Origin: Utricularia gibba
Lineage: Eukaryota; Streptophyta; Magnoliopsida; Lamiales; Lentibulariaceae
Direction of reading: 5' to 3'
DNA length: 64,000 bases
Assembly: GCA_002189035.1 (NCBI GenBank)
Contig: NEEC01000010.1
Span: 3,224,001 to 3,288,000 of the forward strand
The notes under the pieces were generated by a model. That model was given only the letters and a program-made list of their open reading frames with translations, ran no database searches and had not been told where the DNA came from. Shown in pieces: positions 36,001 through 48,468 of this stretch (the stretch's first letter is position 1; each line of letters begins with the position of its first letter). Made by a program: the position numbers and the translations under genes.

Positions 36001-38175
36001 GCATCAACGTCAAACATGAAGCAACATTCCCATGGACATAGGAGGAACCAATAACCAGAATGAAAGCACTCATTTAATTTTTTTTCAAGCCAAAATTTTA
36101 AAAATATAACATCCAGAAGGTGCAATTCACATGATAGTTAACAATAGTAGGGCATACTGCTGCCACATATCAATCACTCAATTGGTGAACACAGGATTTT
36201 TAAGCTATGGACATAAAAGAAGGATGACTAAACCATTAAATAGTAAAAAAAGTTTGTTTATGAGGTTCTGATCTTCCAAATTGATAGTGGATGAAATCTT
36301 CTTCAAACGCTCCTCTCCCTTTTTGATGACAGATTCATGACTGGCGGAAAAGGGCGTCCAAGATAAGTACAAATATTGCCTTGTGAAAGAACAATCTATG
36401 TTGAATATGTCACAAAGAATAAGCCTTTAACCTGTCAGCAGAAGCAGCAACATAGATAGGATAAACTTGTTCAGGGGGCAACTGTAAACCCTCAATGATA
36501 TTTAGCATTCCTGACTTCATAATACAAGTCAAAAAGAATAGTTTATAATCTACTAAAGTAGAGTGGCATCAAAGATCTTGAGTATAGTGATCCCATGAAT
36601 GAGATACAAAACAGCTATAAGGTGCTTCTTCATTTTACCTTTCTGTTAGAAAGCAAGGTTCCACTCAATAAACCTTTTCCTGTAACTCGTTCACATTGGA
36701 GTGTAGAGAGTCCAAGTGAGAGCCCACTGAAAAAAAAAGTCTTCTTGTGTTTTAATATTTTGGACACTACACTTTTTTTACAAAATATTATAATGTCATG
36801 GGAGGTACTTCTTCAAGCTAACCTCTGAGAAGATGGCTGATACAGAATCGTGTGAAGACAAAATTCAAGGAGTATCTCACAGTCTTTAGAATGAATTAAA
36901 GTTCTGTATTTTTCCAAAATCTCATCATCAACTCCAGAAGCATGGCACTCACTAATCACCTAGAAACAATGATATGGATGAGAAAAATGCAAAATCGCTT
37001 ACATACAGATAAAACAACCACAATTATTCAGCATCACATGCGGTTTTTAAACACCTTCATCAAAATCCTAAACAAGCATACTCCCATGATTTGTTAACAC
37101 TATAGAAATCAAATTCTAGAAACTCCGTACAGAAACATATTTTTATAGATATCATATTTAGTACAATTACAAGAAACATATTTGATCTTTAAGTGCAAAG
37201 AGGATCATTGCTGCAATTTCGGTTGAATTTCCAAAAAGACTGCATTTTCTACAAACTTCTTGTGACATAACTTTTAAAAAGTTATAACTGGGGCTCTAAC
37301 GGATGTCTGACATAATTTCCCAACCTTGGCTGAAATTCTGAGTAACACGTCCTGCTGAGGAGGAAGAAGCTTGGAGATATTTGACAAAAATACAGGAGCA
37401 ATCGATTCTTTTTCCTACATTCAAACCATCATGGTACTCAGTCAGATGTCAAATTGATAGCAGAAAATGTCAACCCCCAAAGAAACTTCTTACCTTCTTA
37501 CTCACACGATCAATTGCCATCTCAATATACATAAGGCAAAAACTTCTAATCATAGGATATTCACTGGAACCTTCATGCAATGTCCAGAGCTCCAGAAGGG
37601 GAAGACCAACATCGACCTGATGTTTTACTCTTCTGTTTATATGAGTCAGGACTTCCACGACCTGTGAGATAAATATCAAATAAATGAATTTCAAAAAGAA
37701 TCCTAATAGAAGACCATATGCTGGCGCAAAGTGCTTATGCGGCAGCCAACTTCCTCCCCAATAAGAGTGCCATAATGAATTAAGAAAACCATTTGACCTT
37801 TTTTAGCCAAATAAAACTAGTAAACAGCACTCAGGGATTTTTATCAAAAACACATCATACATAGTAAAAATAGCATTGGCTTACATTATGCTCAAAGCTT
37901 AAATACGCGAATGGATTAATCCCATTTCTTACAATTAAGGGAATCTTGAAAAAAAAAATCAGAATTATTACCTTATTCCTAACTGATGAGGAGGAAGAGG
38001 AGAGGGCGGCAATGGATATCGGAATAATCTGCGCCAATAAGCCTTGAAGCTTCGAATCGTCACAAAGTGCAAACCGCGTTAGCATCCTGTCGAGAAGTTC
38101 CACTTTCTCATCATCGGACTTCCCGAAAAGCGCCGCCGTCCAGAATTCAGAGGACGAGGAGGTGGACTCCGCCAT
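27056..38175 (-). CDS. ECM29: Proteasome adaptor/scaffold ECM29-like (HEAT-repeat protein)
   Basis: Very large gene of several dozen small exons across 11 kb. The start at 38175 reads MAESTSSSSEFWTAALFGKS, then DDEKVELLDRMLTRFALCDD. The rest is continuous alpha-helical HEAT-type repeats. Recognisable segments include DVGLPLLELWTLHEGSSEYP, LVSELTTSLADKQNVRYG, MRALGHIGLSIPLPPLL, LLQFLLKCFEA-type stretches, AAGEALSFMWGGVPV, KIAKHAGDALQPYLQALVPK, LLNTGSRLWRSREASCLALADILQG, SRGSPMWETLEICIDAI-like text, and LSSRANACALVLKHAAPSQ-like text. It ends LLVHLEEEGADNRSSG at 27056. ECM29 tethers and remodels 26S proteasomes, with a link to endosomes and oxidative stress. I did not see a frame break in the exons I read, but I did not trace every one. 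It is divergent from LTV1 across 388 bp. Confidence 0.9.
33156..33171. repeat. ECM29: Homopolymer G16 in an ECM29 intron
   Basis: Sixteen consecutive G on the plus strand (C16 in the transcript), inside an intron. Such runs are rare in plant DNA, prone to slippage and hard to sequence. The true length is uncertain. Confidence 0.8.
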
Positions 38176-38563
38176 GACTGTCGTCCTTCCCTTGCTTGTT
38201 CAAGAAGAATAAACGGGAAGAAAAACAAACACTATTTCAAACGTTACGATTATTACAATTATCAGTTTTCAACCTTTAAATTGTTTAGGATGCTAAAAAC
38301 GATTTCTTTAAGAGCACGTTTACATTCTTTGTTCATGGGTATGTTTCTGGCCCAATTTCATTGGGTTACTTGGGCCTCGCCGCTATTTCTTTCTGGGTCT
38401 GATTACAGAAAGTTGCCGTTGCGCTGCGCCGCCGCCTCCTCCATCCTGTTGGCCCTCGCCTATATTCATCTCGTGTTCGAGTCTAGAAAGGGCTTCCCTT
38501 CACCAAACGACTGCAGGCGCCGAGTGTTTGTGAACAAGTTGAGCCAAGCGAAAAAGAATCAGA
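38176..38563. promoter_or_regulatory. Bidirectional promoter between ECM29 and LTV1
   Basis: Only 388 bp separate the two start codons. Two site II words, GGCCCA (38349-38354) and TGGGCC (38371-38376), face each other near the middle. The layout suggests one shared promoter for a proteasome-quality factor and a ribosome-assembly factor. Co-regulation is inferred. Confidence 0.55.
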
Positions 38564-40411
38564 ATGGGGAAGAAGAAGTTTATTGATAAGAAAAAGGCAG
38601 CCACGTTCCAGCTCATGGCCCGGGATACCTCAGACCCCAACTATTCTGCCGATCCATCTGGAGATCGAGTTTTCGTCCGTATTGACAACAGTGAGTATGC
38701 TCCCCCTTCGTCCTTGAATGATGAGGCCATCAATGCAGACCAGGGCTCAATTTTTGGTGATGCCCCTGAAGATCATGTGAACTGTAGCTCTGACGTATAC
38801 TTTGACCATAAGAAGGAGAGTACATCGCTGCCTGATCACATAAGGAAGGAGCTTCTGGAACTGGGTTATCCAGATGATGGGTATAACTATTTGATGCATT
38901 TGAGAGAGATACGGGACACTGGTGGTGGCTCTGGGTATTATGCAAATCCCAAGGCCCGCGTCGATATGCTTCCGAGGGATGTCAAGGTGTGAGAATGTGT
39001 TCCTATTTTTCATAGAATAAAGTCTGAAACTTTTTTGATTATTCTAGTTTTAAGGTGTCCTGAATGCGGGGTATTCTTGTAGGCATATGATGCTTCACGG
39101 GTTGAAGTGCCAAATCTAATCAGTGGCGTCCCTGAGGATAAATCCCTGTACAGTGTAGCATCAAAGCAAGCCAGCATAAGATTGCAGAAGGCACTGGATC
39201 CCGAGGTGGCGGCTAGGCTGGATGACGATGATTCTTCAAAGTTTGCATCTGATGTGGAGGATTTGGAAGATGATTTTGTCATCGTAGCAAATAAGTTGGA
39301 CAGACCTACTAGTGAAGAAATTGTGCAGGTGCATGTTACCGAGTCAAGAGCCGTACGCTCGAGTGGCTACTCTGAAGTTTCAGTTGCAGAAGAAAATGAG
39401 GCTGCTGGTCTTGACTTTGAGAATGAGGAGAAGCGCGTTCGCCGTCCACTTGATGAGCAATTTGATTTGGTACGTTGGGGTCGGTTTCCTTTTTGTTTAT
39501 GTTCCGTGTTGCATGGCTATAAGGCAATCTTTCACGGCTATGTTGTATGCAGCTTGAGCTTCATGAATATGGCAGTGAAGATGAAGATGATTATAATGGA
39601 TGCATTGATGAGTTTGATGCTAAAGAAACCCTTGGGGAAAAGCTCAGTCGTGCATTCAAGGATCCTTCTTCATTCAACGTGGAAAAGGATGATCAGGAAT
39701 CACCAGAGCTAACTGCTGAAGTGATTCGTAAGTGCAGGGAGTATGCTGAGAAGTATGAAGATGAAAATGATGATGATGCGAAAGACCCGTATGAAGATAG
39801 TAGTGATGAATCAGAAGTTTGGGACTGTGAAACTATTGTTTCTACATATTCAACACTTGACAATCACCCAGGTAAGATTGTAGCACCAGAATCCAAGAAG
39901 AAAAAGAATAAGCCAGAGACGCTTCTTGGAACTTCCAGTCTTCCAGTTCAGAAGATAGCACTGAAAGGAAAAGAGAGCATACCTATAGATTTTTTGCCTC
40001 GTAGGGGAATCCGTGGAGATGAAAAGATGAAAGATGAGAAAGGCAGCAAACCTGTGGTAAGGGAACTGCAAAACAAGAAGCCACGAAGTCTAGAGACCAG
40101 GGAGGAGAAGAAGGAAAGGAAGGTTTGTGGAAAACACTCAGCTATATTTAATATGCGGGTGCATTCATGTTCTAGCTGACAGACCTTTTCTCTCCTCCAT
40201 ACTTTGCATGGCATGCATTTATCGGTCCCATATCTTATAAGTTATGCATCCTTTGATAATTGGAATCATTTTCTTGTAGTCTGCTGTAAAATCAGAACGC
40301 CGTGAAGCGCGAAGAATGAAAAAGGAAACAAAAGATCTTTACAAATATGAAGCCCATCATGCTCAGAAAGTGGCAGCGGGTACAGGCCCTGCCTCCATTC
40401 CTCTGAAGTAA
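38564..40411 (+). CDS. LTV1: LTV1 homologue, 40S ribosome assembly factor
   Basis: Assembly factor for the small ribosomal subunit; in yeast LTV1 binds pre-40S and must be released before maturation. Four main exons (38564-38986, about 39083-39469, about 39551-40122, about 40280-40411). The N-terminus is the conserved MGKKKFIDKKKAATFQLMAR, then ELGYPDDGYNYLMHLREI. Further on come AYDASRVEVPN, PEVAARLDDDD, a long acidic region (SEDEDDYNG, EDENDDDAKDPYED) and the C-terminal basic helix SERREARRMKKETKDLYKYE. The stop follows IPLK at 40409-40411. Alternatively a GTAAGT donor at 40408 could splice onward, but it would add only one residue before another stop. Intact. Confidence 0.9.
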
Positions 40412-40753
40412 GTCCCTGGATTCACTGCATCTGAGATGGAAACTCGATCCTCTGACCTTGTGCCTTTTGGTGCTGTGCTCACTTTGCAGTTGAAGCTGCC
40501 TGCCTGCAGCCCTTCCATGCCATGAATGCGCAGATTAAGTGCCCAGGGCATGCTGTGTGTACGTGAAGGATACGAAAGCATAACAAAGATTGGCGTCAAG
40601 TGAGTTATGTTGCTGAGAGTCCCATGATTTTCTGAAGCCATTATTCAGCAAACTGTTTGAAGTTTGAAAAGTGTAATCTTCTCAGCTGCTTAGTCTCCAA
40701 ACGCACTCATGAATCAATAGAATGTTTAGCAACATGCATCTTTTCCCTATGAA

Positions 40754-41872
40754 TTACATAGAAACTAAAATCCCCACAGCAACCAGTAGTTGGTGTAGAC
40801 GAGCATGGAAGAGGAACTTCAAAACCAGGGATGAAGAAGCCCCATTTGCCTCATGCGTTGCTGTAGTAGTAGTTGTTGTATTTGTATCATCACCAACAGC
40901 GTTGTCGAAGTTGGATGGAACCAGCGTCTCCGGAACAGCGTCATCATCGTCATCCCCAGAATCAGGGGCGGCTGGTGCAGGCGAATCACCGAGGCCGGGA
41001 GGCAAGCCTAGTCCATGCGCCACGACGATCTGAAGCTGTTGCCCGTTCTGGCATTGCTCTCCATCATAGTCGCCGGAGAAGAAGTACGTGGCGCCTGTTT
41101 TCACCAAAGGCACTGCCACGGAAACAGGGTGCGGCGCGGTGGACGAGGGTTCCGCCACCGACCACTGAACCGTGTCGGACTCGGAGGCATCGGCATAGTC
41201 GCAGCGGTCGAAGGTCGTGAAGTTGTACGTCTGGATGACGGAGTGGTTGTTATCCGTGTTGAAGACTGCATCCCATCAACACAAATGAAAATATATTATT
41301 TATTTTTTCTCAGAAATGTTTTCAATTTTATTTTTTAATTAAACTTCATTTATAATATTAATTTTAATCCATCCCCCGCAGTCGTCATCTACTTCCAACC
41401 AACTACCAGCTGGAACAGCTAGCGGCCACCCAACTCTATGTAGACACCCCCCACTACACTCCCTTTTTTTGGATTCAATTTGTTAATTTTCATAAAAATA
41501 TCAAATTTAAATGATTTTTTTTTATGAAAATAAGTTTATCCCTATCGTAAAACATTCATTCCTACCGAACGGTGATCATATTCACACACACGATAATAAT
41601 AATAATAATAAGATGTGTGTGTTTAGTGGTGAGGATCACCAAGTTTTTTGAGGATGATAAGGAAGCACTACTCACTGAGGAAATCTCCGAGGGTGAAGTT
41701 TTTGCCGGCGGCCCATCTCCGGTAGTCGGCGTCGGGGCGTTCGAGGACGTCGAACCAGCCGAGGGCGTCGCCAACGGTGTAGTTGGTGTAGCCCTGAGCT
41801 CCAGAGGACAGAAAGATGAAGAAGAGAGCAGGGAGAATGAGGAGGAGGAGGAGGATCGGTCTGCTCGCCATT
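40754..41872 (-). CDS. Early nodulin-like phytocyanin, GPI-anchor type, copper ligands mostly lost
   Basis: Plastocyanin-fold cell-surface protein. The start at 41872 gives signal peptide MASRPILLLLLILPALFF. The phytocyanin domain begins YTVGDALGWFDVLERPDADY, with RWAAGKNFTLGDFL before the single intron (about 41268-41662). Exon 2 reads IFNTDNNHSVIQTYNFTTFD, then CDYADASESDTVQWSVAEP. The copper-site region reads YFFSGDYDGEQCQNGQQL: the structural Cys is present, but the usual Cys and His ligands and the axial Met are Ser, Gln and Gln. Only the His of NNHSV remains, so copper binding is unlikely, as in early nodulin-like proteins. A Pro/Ala/Asp/Thr-rich linker leads to a hydrophobic tail (QLLVAVGILVSM) suited to a GPI anchor. 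A TATA-like ATTTATAAAA on the minus strand at about 42008-42017 supports this start over an upstream one. Confidence 0.85.
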
Positions 41873-42735
41873 CCTTTTTGTTGATGCTGAGTGAAACACG
41901 ACACGCCCTGCTCGCTCTCTCTATTCCTTTTGCCTCTGATTCTTTTCTTGCTTCCTCTATGGCCTATGAAGATGCTGCTGCTGCCTCTCCCATACCTGCT
42001 TTTTCCCCTTTTATAAATCCCATCAATCCTCTCCACACACAACACACAACTCCAACAGCTAAGCTTTAAATTAGCACATCAACTCAAAACCAACACAATT
42101 CTCAGATATTGACATCACCAACCAAAAAAGAAAAGTGCTTTTACAACAAGGGTAGGATAGTAATTTCAACATTTCAAGAACTACTAAATATCTGATATAG
42201 CCTTAGCCTGCAGAATAAAAAATAAATCTCAAAAGTGTCAAAAATATATTTTTATTTTTAATCTATACCTATTGTAAATTCGAAAATATCTCTAAATAAT
42301 TTCTTTTTTTAATATTCAAAATCTAAAAATACTTCAATGACGTTCGGACTTTCTAAAATTTTTATTTTTTAAAACTCAAAAAGAATTTAAAAATTGAAAC
42401 ACTGCCTCGGTGGTACTTTATACTATTTTACTACTGTATAATGTTTGACTATATGTTTAAATTATTTTGTGAATTAGAAATTAAAAAGACAGTCACAGTA
42501 GTGGTATCTCAGTAGTTTCCACAACACAGCCGTTGGCAGGGGCGGCGGCTTCCTCCACACAAGGCACTTGGCATTCGTTATGTACAAGGTATAACAACGT
42601 ATCCTACAACGAACCCCCTCCCCTCCTGCCTTCTTCTCATGGTGTCTCAAATTAGCTGCCTGTGGATAGACTGAGATCAGAGCCAACAAAAGAAGAGAAA
42701 GGAGCAAGGAGTTGTCCACCATGTGCTGTTCGTGC
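41873..42735. other. Spacer between phytocyanin promoter and SnRK1 beta 3' end
   Basis: No gene recognised. The left part is the phytocyanin leader and promoter; a long plus-strand frame (41572-42069) here is only antisense to it. The 42200-42480 part is AT-rich without clear structure, and the last ~250 bp is probably 3' UTR of the SnRK1 beta gene. Confidence 0.45.
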
Positions 42736-44316
42736 CTACCTCTTGACTGGCTTGTACAGAACAACAGTCACGTACTTGGACTGGAACCTGTGAGTCAGAC
42801 CAAGCGCAACCACGGAGTCCGCTGGCCGGCCTTTCTCTGTGAACAGGTGGTTCAGGATGACGTGCTGGGGTTTGGAAGGAGTGGTTTCCCGTTCGGTCTC
42901 CAGTTGAGGTGGGAGTATTAAGGGATCCTTGGTGAAGTCTTCGTCCCTAGGGAAAACTTGGCCGTAGCTGGATTCTGGTGATGAGGGTGCCTCGAACTCC
43001 ACCACACTCTCCACGCTTTCAGGGACATAGCCCTGAAAAACATGCAACACACATCATGGGATCAATCATACGAGACACCAGAAAGGTTGACTGCAAGCTG
43101 ATCTTCAGAGAAGATTGTCTACACCCTTTGGGGGGTTTCAGGCCATACACCGCAGCAGTACAGGGAAAGATAATGATAATTCAGAGGCTAACGATGCAAC
43201 ATTTTAACCTCCCAACTGCTGATTTAAAAAGTTGCTTCCCTTTTTCGAATAAATTGAACCAATTAAGTTTTCAAAGCGCAGTCATCAGTTTACCTGGACA
43301 TCGAGAACATTGCAAGGATGACCATCGTCGTCGGTTTCATTTGGAAGATCTGGGATATGTCTCTGTTCACCATCCACAATGAATCGGTAGCGGAATACGC
43401 CTGATGGTAGAACCAGCAGGATGGAATGATCCTTGCCTGATCTTTGGAGTGTTTTCCTGCAAGAACATCACATTTGATGCCCCGTGACTCCATTCAAGCA
43501 ACAGATGCAGCTTCAGTACAGAAACGATTACCTTGTAGTCCAGTTATCCCAAGATCCTTCCACAGTGACATTGTTTCCACCCAAGCACCATGAAATTATT
43601 GTCGGTATGCCTGGTTCAACAGGCTCATTGCTGTATGTTCGCGAATCGGTTCGTTGAAATGGATTGAAAGAGGAAACACCATTCAAATGTAAAGGAGGAA
43701 GGGGCTCCTGCCACGAAACACGCCAAGGCATGTGAAACTCTGAGAGTAAACAATACAAGCAGAACACGACCTTTTCAAATTCCCCAAATCACTGGAATCG
43801 CGGAAAACGCCCCGAAAGACAAAAAAAAAAAAAATTGCAAGCATACGGAGAGAAACAGTCTATCAAACCAAAAGACGCAACTGACGGGAGAATTCCAAAC
43901 CGAGCAGGGCAATGAAAGCCATAACACCCTGTCCTGCATTATGCCCTTCTTCTTCTAATGCCGCTGATTATTGACAGCTTCACGAATTCGCAATGGTAGC
44001 TATAAAAAACTAATAGAATTCTAGATACCTAATCGCACCCACGGCAATCGCGACTGACCTACCAAAATCACTCGATAAAGGAAGATCGATCTATCACACA
44101 CGCCGATTAACGAACCAGACGGAATAAAAAAAGAGAAACATAAAAGACCTGGGACGAAAATAAAAGAGGCGCTGAAGACTGGATATGGCCGTGAGGCGGC
44201 GAGCTAACCATCAAATCAGCGGATGAGACGCGATTCGTCGGAGCATTGCCGGAGTAATGATCGCCGCCATTGTCGGCGGCGGCGTGTTCTTCTTCCTTTC
44301 CGCTGGTATTCCCCAT
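42736..44316 (-). CDS. SNF1-related kinase (SnRK1) regulatory subunit beta, AKIN-beta type
   Basis: Beta subunit of the plant energy-sensing kinase SnRK1; it scaffolds alpha and gamma subunits and sets location. The start at 44316 reads [18 protein letters not shown], and Gly2 suits N-myristoylation. After exon 1 ([16 protein letters not shown]...) exon 2 carries [20 protein letters not shown]. This is followed by the AMPK1 carbohydrate-binding module: [17 protein letters not shown], then [20 protein letters not shown] and [17 protein letters not shown]. The last exon holds [20 protein letters not shown] and the ASC complex-forming domain ([29 protein letters not shown]). The exon 2 acceptor must be the second AG (CTCAGAG) to keep frame. 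Four coding exons, intact. Confidence 0.9.
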
Positions 44317-45954
44317 GAGTCGTCAAAAAGTAAAAACTACAATACCATGGTCGATTGACTGCAGAAGTTGAAAGGATAGACTTGAACTGCCGGGGCCAGC
44401 ACAGCAGCAGCGTTTAGGTAGGCCGAAGAAAAACAGAGAGAGGATGCTGGATGAGGAGGGACAATCTGGACCGTCTATCACGGATAGGAATTATTTGTAG
44501 CCGTCGATCGAGATCTGAGCTGGCCACGTGCGACGTCCTTATCAGTAAAGGAAACCCGTACTCAAGAATAGCAATTGGCCCCTCTAACTTTACCCTTATT
44601 ACAAAATAACCCCTCCGATGCCACCCAAAAAAAAAATTCATAAACGGCCCCACAGTTTCCACAAATAACGATATTAACCGGTGAAGGTCTAAGAAGAACC
44701 TAGGGACAATAACCTTATCGGACAATATTCTAAATTCAACCTCCATTTTTTGAAAAATAAAAAACGAGTCATTAAATTCGTTAAGTTACATTTATACCCC
44801 CAGACGGAATCGCCAGGAGGGAGACGAGGCAATACCAATTTGGAAATATGCGACTGGAGTCGCTTTCCGTCCTCATTCGAGTTAATTTCGATCCACGTGC
44901 CTACGAGGAACTAAGCACGTGATATGAGGATGACCTTGCCGTCGTCACCACGATGAAAACACGTCAAGGAATTATGGCCACGCATCAATCATAATCATAT
45001 GACTTGTCATACCTTGTTAATGTTACAGTTAGGAAAAGGGATGTAATTTCTCAACTGCAAAACCGTTGATTTTAAATAAAGAGATGGCTGATGCTCAATT
45101 CATATATAATCATACTGCAATACTGATTAATATTTTTATGATTAATTCAATTCTAAAGAGTATAGATTATGGCATATGAAATGAATTTTTATATACTTTT
45201 TTGAGTTTTGATGACATTTATCTTAAATATTCGAAACAGACAATCTTATATAAGAAGATTATAAGTCGTAATATAAATTACTTAAATAGATATATCATCT
45301 TCATTTTATATGTGTTATTTTCTTCAAAAATATAAAATATAAAATTGTAAATATTAAATATTTTAAATAAATAATATCATATAAAAAAACATAAGTTGTC
45401 ACATTTGGTATCATATAAACTTGGGTACGTATCAATAATGAGACAAGGGGACACTCAATAATGTCTAAGTGAGGAATAGTATAATATTAGTGAACTAATG
45501 ATGATATCTCACATTGATTATAAATATAGAATTAGACATGTTTAAATAGAATGATACTTTTAATTTAAATGAAATATTTTATTTAAAAAAGAATAACATA
45601 AAACCATTAGAATTAGATTTTCGAAGTCAATAATATCATATAAGTGGAAATTGGGTTGCCACACCCTTACTCAAATTACAATGATTCCGTTTGAAGGCAA
45701 ATTATTACTATATTTTCTTTCAAAATGGTTTTAAAAAAACTTATTAGATTTAACCAAAATATGACACACTGATTTAATACCCTTCATATATTAATGTTAA
45801 TTATACACCACAGACCCTATCTCTGTCATTGTCCTATTGGTATCGCAAGTCATGCCCTACATCTATCTAGGATTTATGCTTCCCCTTCTCGCATCGATTC
45901 CTCATGCTTCGAGAATCTTTCGCTCTTCTCCCAGATTGTTGTGAACGAATCAAA
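44317..45954. promoter_or_regulatory. Divergent spacer between SnRK1 beta and 4CL
   Basis: No gene recognised. An ACGT core in CCACGTGC lies at about 44525 and again at about 44895, with CACGTG at about 44917. From about 45050 to 45780 the DNA is very AT-rich. The 4CL leader probably begins near 45800-45900. I could not identify AC elements with confidence. Confidence 0.35.
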
Positions 45955-48103
45955 ATGGGGTGTCCGGAGCCTCAGACCCCTGTTTCACAGGAGGAATCCC
46001 ATGTTTTCACATCCAAGCTTCCGACGATCCCCATTTCCGACCACCTTCCTCTACACACATATTGCTTTGAGAACCTGTCTGGGGTTGCTGACGGGAAATG
46101 CCTCATAGTCGGCAATTCGGAAAAAACTTTCTCCTTCGCGGAGACTCATCTCCAGTGCCGGAGAGTGGCCGCCGGCTTGCGCAGCCTGGGGGTCGGAAAA
46201 GGCGACGTGGTGATGCTTCTTCTCCATAACTCCCCTGAGTTTGTGTTCACCTTTATGGGAGCTTCGATGATCGGCGCCATTACGACAATGGCGAATCCGT
46301 TTCACACTGGGAAGGAGATATTCAAGCAGTTCAAAACGGCAAATGCGAAGATAATCGTCACCGAATCGGCCTGCGTTTGTAAGCTCCGGGAAGACGATTC
46401 CGTCGTGATCGGGCACGATTTCACCGCCGTAACCGTCGACGGATCGCCGGAAGGATGCATTCACTTCTCCGAGGTCTGTGGCGCCTACGAAAATGACGCT
46501 GCCCCTGAAATTGAAATCGACCAAAACGACGCTGTTGCGCTACCGTTTTCCTCCGGCACCAGCGGGTTACCGAAAGGCGTGATTCTTACGCACAAAAGCA
46601 TGATCACGAACATCGCGCAGCACGTCGACGGCGAGAATCCGAATCTCTACCTGAAACCAAACGACGTCGTTCTCTGCGTTTTGCCGCTATTCCACATATA
46701 CGCCCTGAGCTGCGTGCTCCTCTGCTCCCTCCGCGCGGGATCGGCGGTGCTTCTGATGCCTAAATTCGAGATCCGCTCGGTTCTCGAGGAGATACAGCGC
46801 CACCGCGTGACGGTCGCCATCCTTGTGCCGCCGATTGTGGTCGCGCTGACGAAGAACCCGATGGTAGACGAGTTCGATCTGAGCTCTCTGCGCATAGTGA
46901 TTTCCGGCGCAGCGCCGCTGGCGAAGGATCTTGAAGCGGCGCTGCTCAGCCGCGTGCCGCATGCGGTTGTAGCGCAGGTAAAAGGCCGGCGCATTAGTCC
47001 CACGATTCCTTTTCAGGGTCCCCCTGCTATCCTCACCAACCTCCTCCATATTCCCTTCATGTGCAAGCCATAAATATTTTAAATGATTCGATATTCCTAC
47101 TTTTTTCCCTCATACTTCACATCCTCGCTCAGGCCTACGGCATGACGGAGGCGGGGCCGACGGTGCTAATGCCGCCGGCGTTCGCCAAGCATCCTCTACC
47201 AACGAAGCGCGGCTCATGTGGTAATGTGGTGAGGAATGCAGAGCTGAAGGTGGTGGATCCAGAGACCAGACGCTCCCTACCGCGGAACCATCACGGAGAG
47301 ATATGCGTAAGGGGTTCACAGATCATGAAAGGTTGTCATCGGAATCCATGGAATCGTTTAACCCATCCATAATTGTTACTCAATCTTCCACTGTGACGTA
47401 CTAGTACGGTGCTTGATAGGATATCTGAATGACGCGGAGGCAACTGCGAGAACCATCGATGCGGACGGCTGGCTCCACACCGGCGACATCGGTTATGTCG
47501 ACGAAGACGATGACGTGTTCGTCGTCGATAGGTTGAAGGAGGTCATCAAGTTCAAAGGCTTCCAGGTCTACTACCATCTCTACCCCCCTCATTCAGGAAC
47601 ACTGGTTTTCGGTTTGGGTTTGCCAGTAACAGACTGACGCTGTAGGTTCCACCGGCGGAGCTAGAGGCCCTCCTTGTTAGCCACCCCAACATCACTGACG
47701 CCGCCGTCGTACCGTACGTCAGGGGGCCCCTGCATCTCACCATTACCATTCCCTTTGTTGTGCGTGTACAAAATGAATGCTTCCTGACACGAGTTCCCCG
47801 CAGGCAAGAAGACGAGGTAGCAGGTCAAGTCCCTGTGGCGTTTGTGGTGCAAAATGGACTGGAACTCACCGAGGAAGATGTCAAGAGGTTCATTTCCGAC
47901 CAGGTACACGTCTCCCTCGAACTCAATGTGAGCAACAGATTCTGGGTTTGCTTACATTTTGCCTTGATTGGGGGATGTTGAAGGTGATTTTCTACAAGAG
48001 GCTACGCAGAGTGCACTTCGTGAATTCCATTCCCAAGTCCGCATCCGGGAAGATCCTGAGGAAGGACCTCAAGGCCAAGCTCACCTCATTTTCCCTCTCT
48101 TAA
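45955..48103 (+). CDS. 4CL: 4-coumarate:CoA ligase
   Basis: ANL-superfamily adenylating enzyme that makes p-coumaroyl-CoA for lignin and flavonoids. Six exons (45955-46978, about 47133-47330, 47421-47563, 47646-47712, 47804-47902, 47982-48103), about 550 residues, normal for 4CL. The start at 45955 is preferred to the in-frame 45904 because the usual N-terminus follows ([20 protein letters not shown]). Box I is [17 protein letters not shown]. Next come [20 protein letters not shown] and [12 protein letters not shown]. Then come [15 protein letters not shown], box [22 protein letters not shown], the hinge [20 protein letters not shown], and [19 protein letters not shown]. The C-terminal lysine is in [18 protein letters not shown]. 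All catalytic motifs are intact. The sequence looks like a true 4CL rather than a peroxisomal 4CL-like ligase because it lacks an SKL-type C-terminus (it ends FSLS). It converges with the DUF1218 gene. Confidence 0.92.
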
Positions 48104-48468
48104 TTATTATCGATTATTATGATAATTTAATTATTAATATATTTACATTTAAATAAGTATATAATATAATATTATAATTAAAAATATATTTAATAAATAA
48201 TATATATATTATATACATATTTAGAATGAAAAAAATTTATCAAAACTCGTTTGATTAATAAAAATTACGTGATAAAATATTTTAAAAAATATAAATTCAA
48301 AGAATTATGCGAATGAAAAAATGCCATTTGAAGAAAAAAATTGAAAAACTATTCTCTGATGAAAAGGAAAAACGCCAAAAACCAAGGATGACACAAACCA
48401 AATAGAGACAGCTTGGGGGGCCCCTTCTCTAATTTGAACCCAACAACCTTAACAACAAGCTGTCTTCT
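48104..48468. other. Convergent 3' flanks, AT-rich
   Basis: 365 bp between the 4CL stop and the DUF1218 stop. Extremely AT-rich, probably both 3' UTRs. No coding potential seen. Confidence 0.45.

Noticed and set aside
38281-38586. 101-residue ORF upstream of LTV1
   Set aside because: It overlaps the ECM29/LTV1 promoter and the LTV1 start in another frame and has no family resemblance.
41572-42069. 165-residue plus-strand ORF (Glu/Ser-rich) as a gene
   Set aside because: It lies antisense to phytocyanin exon 1, its leader and its promoter; its acidic text is the mirror of the Leu/Pro codons of the signal peptide. No domain.
45904-45954. Earlier in-frame ATG (45904) as the 4CL start
   Set aside because: The extra 17 residues have no family match, and the ATG at 45955 directly precedes the typical 4CL N-terminus.
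46051-47049. Long minus-strand ORFs inside the 4CL first exon
   Set aside because: Antisense shadows of GC-rich coding sequence; the plus strand carries all 4CL motifs.
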